The notes below the pieces were generated by a model, which saw only the letters and a list, made by a program, of their open reading frames with translations, searched no databases and had not been told where the DNA came from. The position numbers were made by a program, and so were the translations under genes. From assembly GCF_001625215.2 (NCBI RefSeq), contig NC_030381.2:47924689-47988688 (forward strand): DNA of 64,000 nucleotides, given 5' to 3'. Shown piece by piece: positions 31,926-44,183 of the stretch. Position 1 is the stretch's first letter, and each line of letters opens with the position of its first letter. The stretch comes from Daucus carota subsp. sativus. Its lineage: Eukaryota > Streptophyta > Magnoliopsida > Apiales > Apiaceae.

Positions 31926-34900
31926 TTATGTAGGTGGGAAGAATCTGTTGAGATTGAAAGGTAAAGTGTAGAACTCCTCATTTCGATTGTCACCTCTAAA
32001 GGTTCTGAATTTTGCCCACCAAGGCATTCCCCGGTCTTTCTTTGACTTCTCTACCTCCAGCGTGTTATCAAGAAATACTGCAATAATAAGCCCCACTGTC
32101 GGCGGTGATGAGAATACTGTGTTCAAGAATGCATCAAACTGCAAAAGAAAGATATATAAAGTTGAGAATAATTTATCTGCTAATAGGAAAGGAAACTGAA
32201 AGAAAAAAAGGGGAATATTACACTTTAATCAGGTCTTATGAGGTAATTTGATGCATTGATGCTTTCTTTTTTAAAAATTTTAAGAAACTTTCCATTGACC
32301 CCCACATGATAATCTTCCGCATGAAATGTATTAAATAAGTAATGGCAATCACTGCAACCTTAAGCTTTTGAGATCTTTATTTGATACGAGTTTTGTTGTA
32401 CTTCCCTACCATGATCCTTTTTTTAGATAAGTTACATTGATACATACCTTTTCATCAGACAAGAGCATTGATGCCTGAAGATAAAAGATCTGATAGGACA
32501 AAATGACGTGGCCCTTGGCAAAGTTTTAAGTTTATAATAAGATATCATGTTTCTCCATTATGCATGCAAATACGGATGCAGATAACTAAAAGTCTTGCTG
32601 ATGCTATAATTATACTAGATACGTAGATGGTTTTCGGCTTCCATGCAACTAAGGTTAATAATAGTTTAGGATTCATGGAAATGATATTTACCCAGCCAGC
32701 ATTAGTGCGAACAAGTCCATGGCGAAGAGTTGAGTACTCATTGAAAAATTGAGGAATGGATATTCCAAGGAACAGGGACAACCCAGTAATAAATAAATTT
32801 CTCATAGAGTTCATGTTAGTAAACTGTAGAAATGACAGACCAACTGAACCTGCAGAAGAAGAATATGGAAGCATCGTAATGTTAATCAAATCATTAACAG
32901 AGTTTTGTGGGTTAGTTATCAGTGTCATACCTACAAGACCAAAGAGAACACAATATAACGCAGCATATATAGGAAAAGGTATAGATGCAAAAACAGCTCC
33001 AAATTTTCCTGCAGATTGACACACCACCTTTTAAATTAAGGAAAAAAAAAACTTGATGACATTATAATGATAAAACATACAAGTTGGTGATTGTAGAACA
33101 TTAGTACCACGACTTTCATTGTTTGTCCAAATCACAATTACTAACCTAAGATAGCAAAGAATATCATAAAGCCTGCAGAAATTTGAACAACTCTGCGACT
33201 TCCAACTCGAGTCAGTCCTAGGAGCCCAATGTTTTCCCTGAACACATTAGCAAGTTGTCTGTCAAGTACTACATATATGTCAGAGGAAAAAGATAATATT
33301 GCATGCAGCACCAGTTTTACGACCCATCAAAGAAAATAATCCTTACACGGATACTGAAGAACCTATGCTTGTTCCATAAAGACCATCAAGTAAAACACCT
33401 ATTCCCTGCCAAAATAATAAGGAGACCTGTTCAGCTTATCCCCAAGACAGAATATAATTAAAGCAAAACATTAACTATAGGTCATGATGATTCCCTATCC
33501 CACAAGCACATAAATTGGTCAGAGTTTAATGCTTCTACACCATACAAAATTTTGCAATGTATTGTTGACATTTTTATCAAGAACTTCACTTTAAACTTGA
33601 GAGCTGAGTGCTCGGGAGAAAGAGAAAAACACTACATATTAGATCTCTTCAGAAGCATAAAAGATGACTCATATATATATCAAGCACTAGCAAATTTTTT
33701 TCCGTTACAAATTTAACACTGAGCTTGTTTTCCTCTATTACTAATTACAGTATTAAGAATGATTTAGATGCCTGGTTATTTTGTCCCCTCGACTTTCAAA
33801 GTCAGAATATTTATACATGAGAACAATAACAATGACAGAGAAATATTAATATCAGTTCAGTGACATGCCTTCTATTCAGATTGATATTAGTTAAAATTAT
33901 GCCTTTCACATGGAAGTAGCAGGAGTTGCATCTTATATGAGTAGTCTATTCTATACTGTAACTAGATTGTTATCATATCGGAGCAAAGGCAACTTGCTAA
34001 GAGTGAAATCTTGTCAAAGTAGCTCACCTGCCAGCCAATGCCCCGGCTCAATACATATGCAGGAGGTGGGGTAGCAATTGCAAGCCGAGAAGCAGCCTTG
34101 TACGCACCAGTAGACTGTGATACATCAAGGGGTTACAAGAGAAACTCACTTTTTAACAAAATAAAATATATAGAGAACACTGAACACAGAAAGAGCAGCT
34201 CATACATAGATATGTTACAGCGATATACGAACTAATTTTACATCATGAAATTATTAGTAATATTTAGTGAGATATATCATATACGAATTAAATTATAAAC
34301 AATCTGTACAATGACCTATACAAAGTTCCTAGATAGTATCATATCATGTCTTTCATTCCTTTTAAGGGAAAAAAAACCTTCTAAGTGTAGTTAAACTGAA
34401 CTGTACAGATCAGTGGAAGAAAGTTAGGTAGGCTCGTTATTGCTAGAAGGCATGTATGCAGCATCGGGGAACATAAACACCAACTTTCCCAAGAACCTGG
34501 ATATAAACTGCAATTCTTTTTCTTGTTTTTGCGATATTGAAATCTGTAAATTTGCAAATTGTTTTAAGCTGATACGAAAGTGATATCAATTCAACAATGA
34601 GATGGAAGAGCCTCTTTTAAATAACCAAAAAAAAATATTAATTTGCACAAACCCCCTTTTCCTTTTATATCACAATATCGTAACATTTTAAGTTATCCAA
34701 CTCTTTCAAATATATTTTGAAGGAGATTCAAAAACTTGGAACTGAGGATGAAACCTGAATATTATTCACTGAGTTATCCACATAAAACTCTCAAATAGTA
34801 AAACTGAACAAGTCCTAATTTAGAAACAAAAATCAAATAAAATTAATATATTTGGTGGCATTTGTTGAAGACAGCAATTTACCTCAATCATTGACACTAA

Positions 34901-37900
34901 AACTGCAGACATCATCGCAAATGAATGTCCAGCTGAAAAAGTAGGTGGACCCCACTGCAGGGGATATGGAAACTTGAACCTGCATAAGAGAACCAATCTT
35001 ATAGAACTGAAAGGATATAGTAATCTACAAAAAAGAGGTGCAAATTAAATTATATACAAACCAAGGGGCAGTGGAGATAAGATTTGCTCTATCTGTCCGG
35101 CAGCTGAATTGAGTTCTAATGGGTCTGTCCCGGTAGGCACCACTAGCGGTTAGTATTATTGAATAGATCCAAATGATTGCAACACAAACTAGTACAGGAA
35201 AACGTTCGAAAATTGGCATCTCTCTCACAGGTCTCCAATATTTAAGGTACTGCAAATAGAAAACCCACAGTCGCTTGATAATGATACATATATCCTAGGA
35301 AGGAAGGTGTTAAACAATAGCAACATGTACCACCAGTCCACCACTACCTGTGACACTCCAATGACCAACAACAGCATTGGTATCCCAATTTCTACACATC
35401 TCCCCAACTGAAACAGAAAAAATGCAACATAAACTTTTGCAGTAGTTACTAGATTATAAGATTTTAAAAGAAAATCCGGAACATATAACATAAAGGGAAG
35501 TGCAACAAGTCAGGGTGCGACATAATGTCCACAACACATACAATTTGATATATTTTCAAAGTTACATATTCCTCACACATGAAATATTACATTGGGTTAA
35601 ATGTGGAGTAAATATATACATTAAAACTTCATTGACAGGGAGCATCAAAATCAAAGTTTCAGATTGCATTTATGACGAAGTATAAATTTACTATGCTGTT
35701 CTAGGACAATCCACTATGGAAATTCCGAAATACATAATGTTACAGATAATTCAGTCGGTAGGGACATTATGTGAAGATCATATACAGGCTCCAATAAAGA
35801 TGTCTATGTGCATAATATCCATGATGGTTTTAGAATAAGCACCATCTCCACATTTTAATGGCAATTAATTAAACCTACCTCAGGGAATCCTCGTTGGAAT
35901 AATCCCAAACCAACCAAACCCACTACAGGCGCCATGCCAAGGGGACTGAAAAACCTGAGAAATAGAACCACTGTTAAATTATTTCCATAAAGTATTAATA
36001 TTTCGTTCACTCATAAAATGTGATATACCTTGAGAAGAGACCCCATACTTGGCTGTATCCCAGGATTATTTGAATACTTGAAGCTACAATCAGAGCTCCT
36101 TGGATAGCTCTCATTGTTTCGATAAACCTCTGCCATATGATATGAGATGATAATATTAATCACTTGTCCTTCAAGATAAGCTCTTAGTTACAAGATGAAA
36201 GACATTAGGTACCCTGGTTAGGATCTGATTTTGCTGCAGAGTAATTTTTTTCTTGTACTTCAACTTTGCAATTTTGAAAACTGTTGTTTATTTTACATCA
36301 AGATTTTGTACTAGGAAAATTCACTGTAAGTTAGAAACACTCTACATGATCAATTTTAGTATCATATGCCTCCCAAAAATTCAAGCACTACCAAAGAACC
36401 AAGATTGTGGAAAAGTGGAATCTTACATCATGATTGTTAGTGATTCGTTGTAGAGAAGAATCAAAGATGATATTTAATACGGGGATGACATAAGCGAATG
36501 ATCCTCCAACTACAGCTGGTAATCTTGTTCCAAATAGTGCTTGAAGAAGTGTGTTAATGCCGGCTACAAACAACAAAGTTTGTATCACCCGTGCCTTCTC
36601 CCCCTGTTGTTTGAGTAAGTGAACATTTTTACTTTTATATTTGCAAGGAAATATATGTCACACATCCAATTTTGCTCAAAGGCCAAGTACTGAAATATGT
36701 GAGGTAAGAAGCAGTTTTTATAGAAAAATAATTTGACAGCTTATGTGTCGATTCTTTTGGCCTGGGATTATCTTTTATTAGACTTCATATCAATGAAATT
36801 TGAAGAGTTTTGGTAACAAAACAGAAAACTGCAACTTAACTAACAAATATAGATGAAATGGGTGCAAGACTACATAATTTTTTCACTAAATTTTTTCTAG
36901 TAAGAAAAAATTTGTGTCTGGCTACTGCTGACATCGGATGTCATACATGAATGCTGTAATACAAAACAAACTCAGGGGACTTACATCAGTTCCACCCATC
37001 AATGGTACAAGAAGGGTGGGGATCATAACACTTGTGCCCAGCACCAGTATATAGTTTTGAAACGCTAACAAGATGGTTTCAGCTGCATTACAAGAAATCA
37101 GTTTTGAATTTAATAAATAAATAACTAAATAAAAAATACAGTTAATCAAGGGAGAGCTGAAGTAACATATTAATTGTTCAGAGAATCTCATAACATTCTA
37201 GATATGGAGCAATTTAGTAGAAGAATCATACAAGGGATTCAGATTCAGTAATATAGTAACTTATTGAATTATTGCTGCATTGATAAGTTGTAACCCTTGT
37301 AAGCCCATTCTCAGTGCACTTCCTAGTCTAGTTCCATACAAGATTATGTATTGGCGACATACAGGACAGAACTGAACTAGCAGCAGGTAGTGTTACTGGA
37401 ATTTCAGCAGAAAGGAATATCCCGATTTATTAGGGTGGAAGATTATCATTTCATTGCTAATATATAATTTCATTGTTCACTGACAGTGTTCTTGAAGCTT
37501 GATAAAGATCTGACATTCTACAATATAGTATGACTACATATATCAGTGGAGGACAAGAACATGTGCAATAAATGTGCCCAGATTATAAAATAATACACTT
37601 AAAACTTGACAGAATGCCAGCATCCAAATGGTTTTCCCGACATTCCGTTCATATCAGTGGCATCACCGCCATGCCCTCTGCTCAGAAATGAAATATGTGA
37701 CACACTTTCCGGACTGATAAGAGTTATATATAGCAAGTGTCTACAGACTACACTACCTACCTTTGTCACCCCTAGAGTCTGAGACCCACTCTTTTAGTGG
37801 CAAAACTACTGGACAATCCTCAAAAAGTAAAATTTTGTAAGCACTATAATACCACTACACCAAGAACAAACTTGTCATTGACTTCTTGTATATGTAAGTG

Positions 37901-38585
37901 TAGTTTTCCTTTAGAACTAATTCCATTCCCTGGTAATCTATTAGTGCTCAAAGATACACTAAAACCTTAAAATTCACCGCTACCCTAGTCCCAAACGACG
38001 AAGATCGCGGGTTCAAATTCTCACTCCCCCTTAGTGCACTTATAAACAAATATATCCGAAAAACACAACACACATCCAAAAAATTGTAGGGTTACCACAG
38101 TACCACTAACCCAACAATCAGTAGCAGTAAAATACAAAAGCTTCAATCTTTTCTATTTTCAGAGGTGAATTAGCTAAAATATTCAAAGCATTATCTTCTT
38201 CATCCAAAAATAGGTCCCCATAGCCATAAACATACATTCCAAGAATGTCACAATAATTAAAAAAGACAAAAACTTTAAATGAGAACAAAGATTGGATTTT
38301 TATTGTCCCCCACCCCATTAAATTTCTAAATGAGGTCACATGATAATCTAAACCCATTAAAGTTTTTATTTACTGAAACAAACAAAAATCTTGGTCACAC
38401 CCACAAAATCTTACTTCATGCCCACCATAATAAAAATACACAAAAACATATATATACATAAAAGACGAAATCTTTGAGAGAGAGAGAGAGGAGAGAGATG
38501 GGTGCATACGCCATGGGGGGTTGGAATCAATACAGTACTCAAGGTCTTGAAGCTGTTCCATGGGAAGGTGTGTAATGTCTGCCAT
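31926..38585 (-). CDS. Nucleobase-ascorbate transporter (NAT/NCS2)
   Basis: 519 aa from 14 exons (minus): 38510-38585, 36985-37082, 36427-36603, 36029-36129, 35879-35954, 35348-35407, 35062-35249, 34883-34979, 34028-34114, 33347-33405, 33146-33237, 32931-33008, 32692-32849, 31926-32138; 1560 nt with stop. A plasma-membrane-type carrier for purines or uracil with about 12-14 spans. The start MADITHLPMEQLQDLEYCID and the end EEFYTLPFNLNRFFPPT are close to Arabidopsis NAT1/NAT2. The NAT signature is ENIGLLGLTR at ~341-350, and the span-1 motif reads QN (FQNYILVLGTS), as in its plant relatives. Substrate not resolvable; plant members of this clade have not generally been shown to carry ascorbate. 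Exon 10 must use the GT at 33346 (SV|GTAAGG) to keep frame. Confidence 0.93.
38475..38498. repeat. (GA)n tract just inside NAT intron 1
   Basis: About 11 GA units starting 12 bases beyond the exon-1 donor; on the gene's strand it is a CT-rich tract. Confidence 0.9.
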
Positions 38586-38717
38586 TGAGTTGAGTGAGAA
38601 GCTTCAGGAGAGAATAAATGTAATGTGAATGTGTTATGATATAATAAGAGAGAATATTAGAAGAGAAGTGTACAAAGTTAAGTGCTGGTTGAAAAAAAGT
38701 AGAAAAAGAAAGAAGTC

Positions 38718-38762
<45 letters not shown>

Positions 38763-38780
38763 TGTGTTGTGCTTTTTAGT
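38586..38780 (-). promoter_or_regulatory. NAT 5' leader/promoter with long (GA/CT)n
   Basis: 38719-38762 is an almost pure GA repeat (CT on the coding strand), 135-175 bases upstream of the ATG. CT-rich leaders and GA repeats of this sort are common in plant core promoters and can bind BPC GAGA-binding proteins; that role is inferred. Confidence 0.55.
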
Positions 38781-39170
38781 TAGCTTGCATATAGCTGCTA
38801 ACTGTAGTGTTTTGTTTTTTCAAATTTAAAATTGCTATTCTTGTGTGACATCTTTCATCTTCCTGAATTTACATATTCATCCCTGTCCTTTTCTCACAAA
38901 TATTGTACTTTGTCTTTTTTATTACTCACATACCATTTTCAGATAATATGTAAAAGAATTATAAAAATTATTTATAATTTTAGTCAGTCGTGTCTTTGTG
39001 TTTCTACATGTTTAACCAATAAATCTATAACTAAATTTTATATTTTTTACAATAATTTTTAATTAAATTAACATTTTATCAAAAAGAAATTCAAATAATA
39101 TTAATTAATTACAGATTTTTAGACATATTCCGATTAATAAATCTTATTTCAATAAATTCTTGCCTGTGAT

Positions 39171-40023
39171 CAGTGGCGGAACCAGAGGGGGGCTAGGGGA
39201 TGCTAAAGCCCCCCCTAACCTCAAAAATACAGTGTATATTTTTTTTTCAGCCCCCGCTGAATTTGTGATGTCAATATAATTTTATTAGCCCCGCTGAATT
39301 ATAAATGTCATAGAGAGGGACTTAATATAAAAGAAGAAAAGAGAAGGCACTCAGTCTAAAGAGAGTCTAATTAACAAATACATTCAAATAGATACACTCA
39401 GAGCAACTAGATCATGCAAACTGTATGATGCATGCCGAGTACTTTGTGCATTAGAAAAATAATATAAAATATAGTTAAGAGGGAAAGTGTGCTCCTCATT
39501 ATTGAGTAAGCAAATAGAGCTCTTAAGTTCTTGAAGAGGTGCTAGGAAACATAGAGCTACTACTTTGTATTGACTCTTTGGATCCTAGAAATTAATTTTC
39601 AGATTTCAATAACTCAAAACTGGTCTGCCTTGCACAATTTTATCCAAAGGATTTTTCTTTACTAGATTTGGAGTTGTTGCCAAATTAGTTACACAATTTT
39701 ATCTATGATATGAGAGCGAAGATTAATCTGGACTTCAAAATACAAGAAATCTTTCTGTCATGATGGGTAAAACACACAGACACACTGCTTATCCCTTAGT
39801 TTATCTTCTGGTTGAGTTAGCTCTGGTTTTACAGGTTGTCATTGCTACTGTTGAGAGAGTTTTTTTTGCTATGAAAGCAATCAAGACTTATCAGCGTAAT
39901 AGGATGGAAGATGCATGAATGAATGATAGTATGATGATATATATTGAGAAAGTTATTTATGCAAGTATAGATGACGAAATATTTTTCAGCCCCCCCTAAC
40001 ATTTAGTCCTGGTTCCGCCACTG
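39171..40023 (+). mobile_element. Deleted hAT element (dimerisation-domain remnant)
   Basis: Inverted ends CAGTGGCGGAACCAG...CTGGTTCCGCCACTG with an exact 8-bp duplication CCTGTGAT outside (39163-39170, 40024-40031), diagnostic of hAT. 39796-39945 on the plus strand still reads like a hAT C-terminal dimerisation domain (LVELALVLQVVIATVERVFF, then MKAIKTYQRNRMED) before a stop. The rest of the transposase is deleted. Non-autonomous; 853 bp. Confidence 0.92.
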
Positions 40024-40309
40024 CCTGTGATCTCATCAGATACGGATCAGTTACAATATATGAGTAGATGTGAAATCTTATCTCAGACTCTCCTAAACAT
40101 GAGAATCTATCCTTTCTTGTGAAATAGATATGACACGAACCATCTTCGGCACTTAGAAATCTAATTAACTTCTAAGTAAAGTAAGATGAATCCTAAAATC
40201 TCTGGTTACGTAGCGAAGCTAAATGCATGCGGGTTTCTTATACAAGCCATGGTGTAGAACTTACTAGCGGAGCCGGCCATAAATGGTAGCGGGCCAAAAA
40301 AAAATTGTA

Positions 40310-40613
40310 CTCCCTCTGTCCCTCTCATTTCTTTACGGTTACTATTTTGGGATGTCCCTCTCATTTCTTTACGTTACTATAAATAGTAAGTTTTTCCCAT
40401 CATTACACTCACTATCTTCCCCTACTATCTCATATTTAACAATAAAAACTACTATTACACCCATTACTTTCCTCCACTATCTCAAATCTATTATTAAATA
40501 TTGGTAGATCTCACCACTTTACCCACTTTTCATCTAACTTTACTCATTTTTCATACATTGTCTTGATCTCCGTGTCCCCCTCCGATGTAAACAATTGAGG
40601 GGGACGGAGGGAG
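40310..40613. mobile_element. Stowaway-like MITE, copy 2
   Basis: CTCCCTCTGTCC...GGGACGGAGGGAG ends with TA at 40308-40309 and 40614-40615. 304 bp. Nearly the reverse complement of the outer element at 43564-44181, and it provides that element's empty site. Confidence 0.9.
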
Positions 40614-40816
40614 TAAAACATTAATTATTCTGTTTCATATTACAGGTCCGTTTTTAAAAAAATTTACCAATATCAATGTTTTAAAACATTGTCCTTAAAT
40701 TTGTATAGAAATAAGAAATGAACAAATAATGTAGGACATATAAATTGAAATGAAGAAAGTATTATTCTGTAACTAAAAGGAATTAAAAAATCTGAAAAAA
40801 GACAACTGGAAACTTA

Positions 40817-41425
40817 GGGGTCGTTTGACTGAGTTTAAAATAAGTGTTTCTTGTTTAAAGTAAAAAAGTGAAATAGAAGTGAGATGCAAGTTAAGACTTA
40901 TAAGTGATTAAAGTGTTTGAGAAATGAGTAGAAATCGTGAAAGAAAAACTAGCATTCTTAACTTTTTATAAATTTTTCTTGACTTTTCACACAAACGATA
41001 CAACTAAGTGCTTCTAACAGAAGCTAGGCTTAGAGCATCTCCTTCATTTAGGCTCCTAAATTGAAATTTGAGGAGGGAGAGGAAAAATGTTGCTCCAAGA
41101 GACTCTTAAGTGGCTCTTAAATCTTAAGAACCTCTTGTTTCTCTCTCCTCTCTCCTCAAAGTTAAGAGCCACCACATGGCTCCTAACTTATTTTCTTACC
41201 ATAAAAAAATCTTTCCCTCCAATTCATCTCCATCTTTCACTCTCTTTTGCTGTAGTGGAGCCCAATATATGAATAAAATATGAAATAGAGAAGAGATGTA
41301 GAGAGTATTGTTGGAGTTTACACTTTTAACTTTGTTCCAAATTACTAAGAACCATATTTTTTATATTATATTTAGGAGCCAACGAGGCTTTTGGAGATGC
41401 TCTTAGAAGCTCAGCCAAACACCCC
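40817..41425. mobile_element. Family A MITE, interrupted by a Tourist-like MITE
   Basis: Left end GGGGTCGTTTGAC, right end GCCAAACACCCC, with interior words AAGTGTTTCTTG and ACTTATAAGTGATTAAAGTG. A 370-bp element (41033-41402) sits near the right end. Confidence 0.75.
41033..41402. mobile_element. PIF/Harbinger (Tourist-like) MITE
   Basis: Ends GAGCATCTCC...GGAGATGCTC flanked by TTA on both sides (41030-41032, 41403-41405), the target duplication typical of PIF/Harbinger. Internal GGCTCTTAAAT / AGGAGCC words. No coding. Confidence 0.85.
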
Positions 41426-41617
41426 ATCAGAATGCGGATCTGCATGGGTAAATGGACAAAAGAGGAGAGAAGAAAAGCATATTTATACACCATGATTCAC
41501 AGCATTTTACATCCCCGCAATTCAAATACTAACAGCTTTATGCGCGGCGCCTGACTTTCATATTCCTCCGGGCCCGTAGCTTATTAATGTAAAAGTTAAA
41601 GTTGTATTGACATTCTA

Positions 41618-41867
41618 CTCCCTCTGTCCCAGTCATTGTATACGTTTCTTTTTCACTGCTCGACACGCTTTTTAAGGCTCTTATAAAACATAGTTCCACA
41701 ACTTATTTTTAAGTTTTTCTTTTTTTGTATAAAAATATAAATGTTATACTTTTATACAAAAAAAAAAAATCTTAAAAATAATTTACAGAACTATACTATA
41801 TTGAAGCATTAAAGTCCGTGCCGCGCTCCCGTCCCCCAATGTATACTATTGACTGGGACGGAGGGAG
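41618..41867. mobile_element. Stowaway-like MITE, second sequence type
   Basis: CTCCCTCTGTCCCAGTCA...TGACTGGGACGGAGGGAG with TA at 41616-41617 and 41868-41869. 250 bp; the interior differs from the 304-bp type. Confidence 0.9.
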
Positions 41868-41869
41868 TA

Positions 41870-42487
41870 GTATTCTACATTTCTACTACGAATGAATTTA
41901 GACTTCTGAAGAGGCCGACGGAACTAATTTTTATCTTTATTTTCTAATATTTACTCAAAAAAAACTTTATTTTCTAATATATCATATGTCTAGAGAATTC
42001 GAAAAATATCCTGAATTTGTTTCTTTGTTTCTCAGAGACACTCCTAATTTAATTTTGCCAACTTGAAAATTAATAATCAATTATTTCAGCATCCCAAACA
42101 TTTTTCTCTTAATAGGCGGGAGCAACACTAAGTAATCGTCTAAAAGATTTAAAAATTATACAAACTCGTGCTAACAGCTGTGAAATAATCGTAATATAAT
42201 TATTAAATCCTGCATCTTGCAGAAATTAGTACTCGTTCTCTCGGTTCTTTACCCTTCAAAAAGGGCTTGCACAAATTTAAAGATATTTATAAAATATAAT
42301 TTTATAATTTTTTATGAATAAAAATTTTAAATTTAAAGACTAAAAAATAAAAAAAATAAAAAAAACTTATAAAACTATATTTTATATATATCTTAAAATG
42401 CGGGTCAAATAATTTAAATAATCAATAAAGAAATGAGAGAGATTAACGACTATTTTTACGAACCACCTCCGACTACAAGAACATATA
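41870..42487. other. AT-rich spacer
   Basis: No gene recognised. 42240-42420 has a CCCTTCAAAAAGGG-like palindrome and long A/T runs, possibly a decayed MITE. Confidence 0.35.
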
Positions 42488-42495
42488 TGTCTGGC

Positions 42496-43274
42496 TAGGG
42501 CTGTTTAACGAACCGAGCTGTTCGCGAACAAGCTCGAGCTCGGCTCGTTAAGAGCTCGTTCGGCTCGGCTCGTTAAGTTAACGAGCTCGAGCTCGAACAC
42601 AAAAAATTGTTCGTTAAGTAAACGAGCTCGAGCCGAGCTTTTAGTATGTTCGGCTCGAGCTCGGCTCGAGCTCGACTCGAGCTCGCTCGGCTCGAGCTCG
42701 GCTCGTTAAAGCTCGAAAAAATGTAATATTTTTGGGGTTTTTTTATAATTTATATATGTTATTGAACTCAGAATTCAACATATAATTTATATATATATAT
42801 ATTTTAGTGATGTAACCAAAATTTCGGAAAATAATAATTTTATATGGTTTGCTATTTTGACAGTCAAGTAGAAGGTTAACTAGTACCGCTAACTAGTGTT
42901 TAATCCTAAATTAGTGTTTCAATTTTTTAAAAAATATTTCTTACCGATCCAACCTCATGGATGTTAACATATATACATTTTAGTGATATAAACAAAGTTT
43001 CAAAAAAATTAAAATTATTTGGTTAGCTATTCTAAGAGTCAACTAGCGGTTTGTCTTTATTTTTTTTCTGGCTCGGCTCGACTCGACTCGACTCGGCTCG
43101 GCTTGTATTTGTTCGCGAACAAGCTCGTGTCCGGCTCGTTAGTTAACGAGCCGAGCTTGAACACAATTTTTGTTCGATAAAAAAGCTCGGCTCGGCTCGG
43201 CTCGTCAGAAAAAAAATTAAAGCTCGGCTCAGTTCGGTCAAAACTCGGCTCGGCTCGGTTCGTGAACAGCCCTA
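42496..43274. mobile_element. Non-autonomous hAT element with CTCGGCTCG arms
   Basis: Ends TAGGGCTGTTTAACGAACCG...CGGTTCGTGAACAGCCCTA with an exact 8-bp duplication TGTCTGGC (42488-42495, 43275-43282). About 200 bp at each end consists of degenerate GCTCGAGCTCGGCTCG words that make the two arms highly self-complementary. The centre is AT-rich. 779 bp, no transposase. Confidence 0.92.
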
Positions 43275-43282
43275 TGTCTGGC

Positions 43283-43561
43283 ATAAGCTAAAATGTACGG
43301 TATGCACAGTAATAATAAAAGTGTTTTGCTGCCTATGTTGATGTCTGATCTGACCCGTTTCCAGTTGACAGATCATTGGAGGTACTACTTCCTCAGAGGT
43401 AGTGAAAATGAAGATGAGACAAATATGCAGTCAAGTGAATGCAGCAACTACTGAGTTTCGTAACACTAAAAAATATCGAAACAAGAATTTATGGTTGCAG
43501 AGGGGTTGATGAAATATTCAATGTCAAATTTATAATCTGGTTTGTTGTGTCATTATTATTC
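43283..43561. other. Spacer between hAT element and nested MITEs
   Basis: No coding or repeat recognised. Confidence 0.4.
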
Positions 43562-43563
43562 TA

Positions 43564-44181
43564 CTCCCTCCGTCCCCCTCAATTGTTTACATTGGAGGGG
43601 GACACGGAGACCAAGACAATGTATGAAAAATGAGTAAAGTTAGATGAAAAGTGGGTAAAGTTGTGGGACCTACCAATATTTAATAGTAGATTTGAGATAG
43701 TGGAGGAAAGTAGTGGGTGTAATAGTAGTTTTTATTGTTAAATACTCCCTCCATCCCATTTTAAGTGTCCACTTTGCAAATTTCACACATATTAAGAAAC
43801 AATTAATGTAACATTTTGATCATTATGTTCCCACAACTAATGAGCTTAGTTTTCATAAATATTAGTTATGCACCTCATTAATTGCTCTTTGTTGGACCTT
43901 TCTTCACTTCAAATTACACTATACCTTCATAATTCTTTGAATATATTTATGAGGGGCTTGGTGGTTGTATTTAATACTATATTTATGACACATATTTTGG
44001 GAAGTTTTTTTTTGGCAAAGTGGACACTTAAAATGGGATGGAGGGAGTATGAGATAGTGGAGGAAGATAGTGGGTGTAAATTGTAATGATGAGAAAAACT
44101 TACTATTTATAGTAACGTAAAGAAATGAGAGGGACATCCCAAAATAGTAACCGTAAAGAGAAATGAGAGGGACAGAGGGAG
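43564..44181. mobile_element. Stowaway-like MITE split by a second MITE
   Basis: Ends CTCCCTCCGTCCCCCTC...GAGGGACAGAGGGAG, TA at 43562-43563 and 44182-44183. Without the inner element it matches the 40310-40613 copy in reverse orientation. Confidence 0.9.
43745..44047. mobile_element. Inner Stowaway-like MITE
   Basis: Ends CTCCCTCCATCCCATTTTAAG...CTTAAAATGGGATGGAGGGAG with TA at 43743-43744 and 44048-44049. 303 bp; related to the 62172-62475 copy (GTCCACTTTG near the end). Confidence 0.92.
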
Positions 44182-44183
44182 TA

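Noticed and set aside
33347..33349. Alternative NAT exon-10 donor two bases upstream (GT at 33347-33348)
   Set aside because: It breaks the frame before the ENIGLLGLTR signature; the GT at 33345-33346 preserves it and fits the donor consensus better.
40283..40507. Plus-strand 74-codon frame, also seen at 43919-44137 on the other strand
   Set aside because: Both are the same Stowaway-like MITE sequence read in opposite orientation; the shared peptide reflects the repeat.
43057..43284. Minus-strand frame rich in Arg-Ala-Glu-Pro repeats
   Set aside because: It is the translated CTCGGCTCG repeat arm of the hAT-type element, not a protein.
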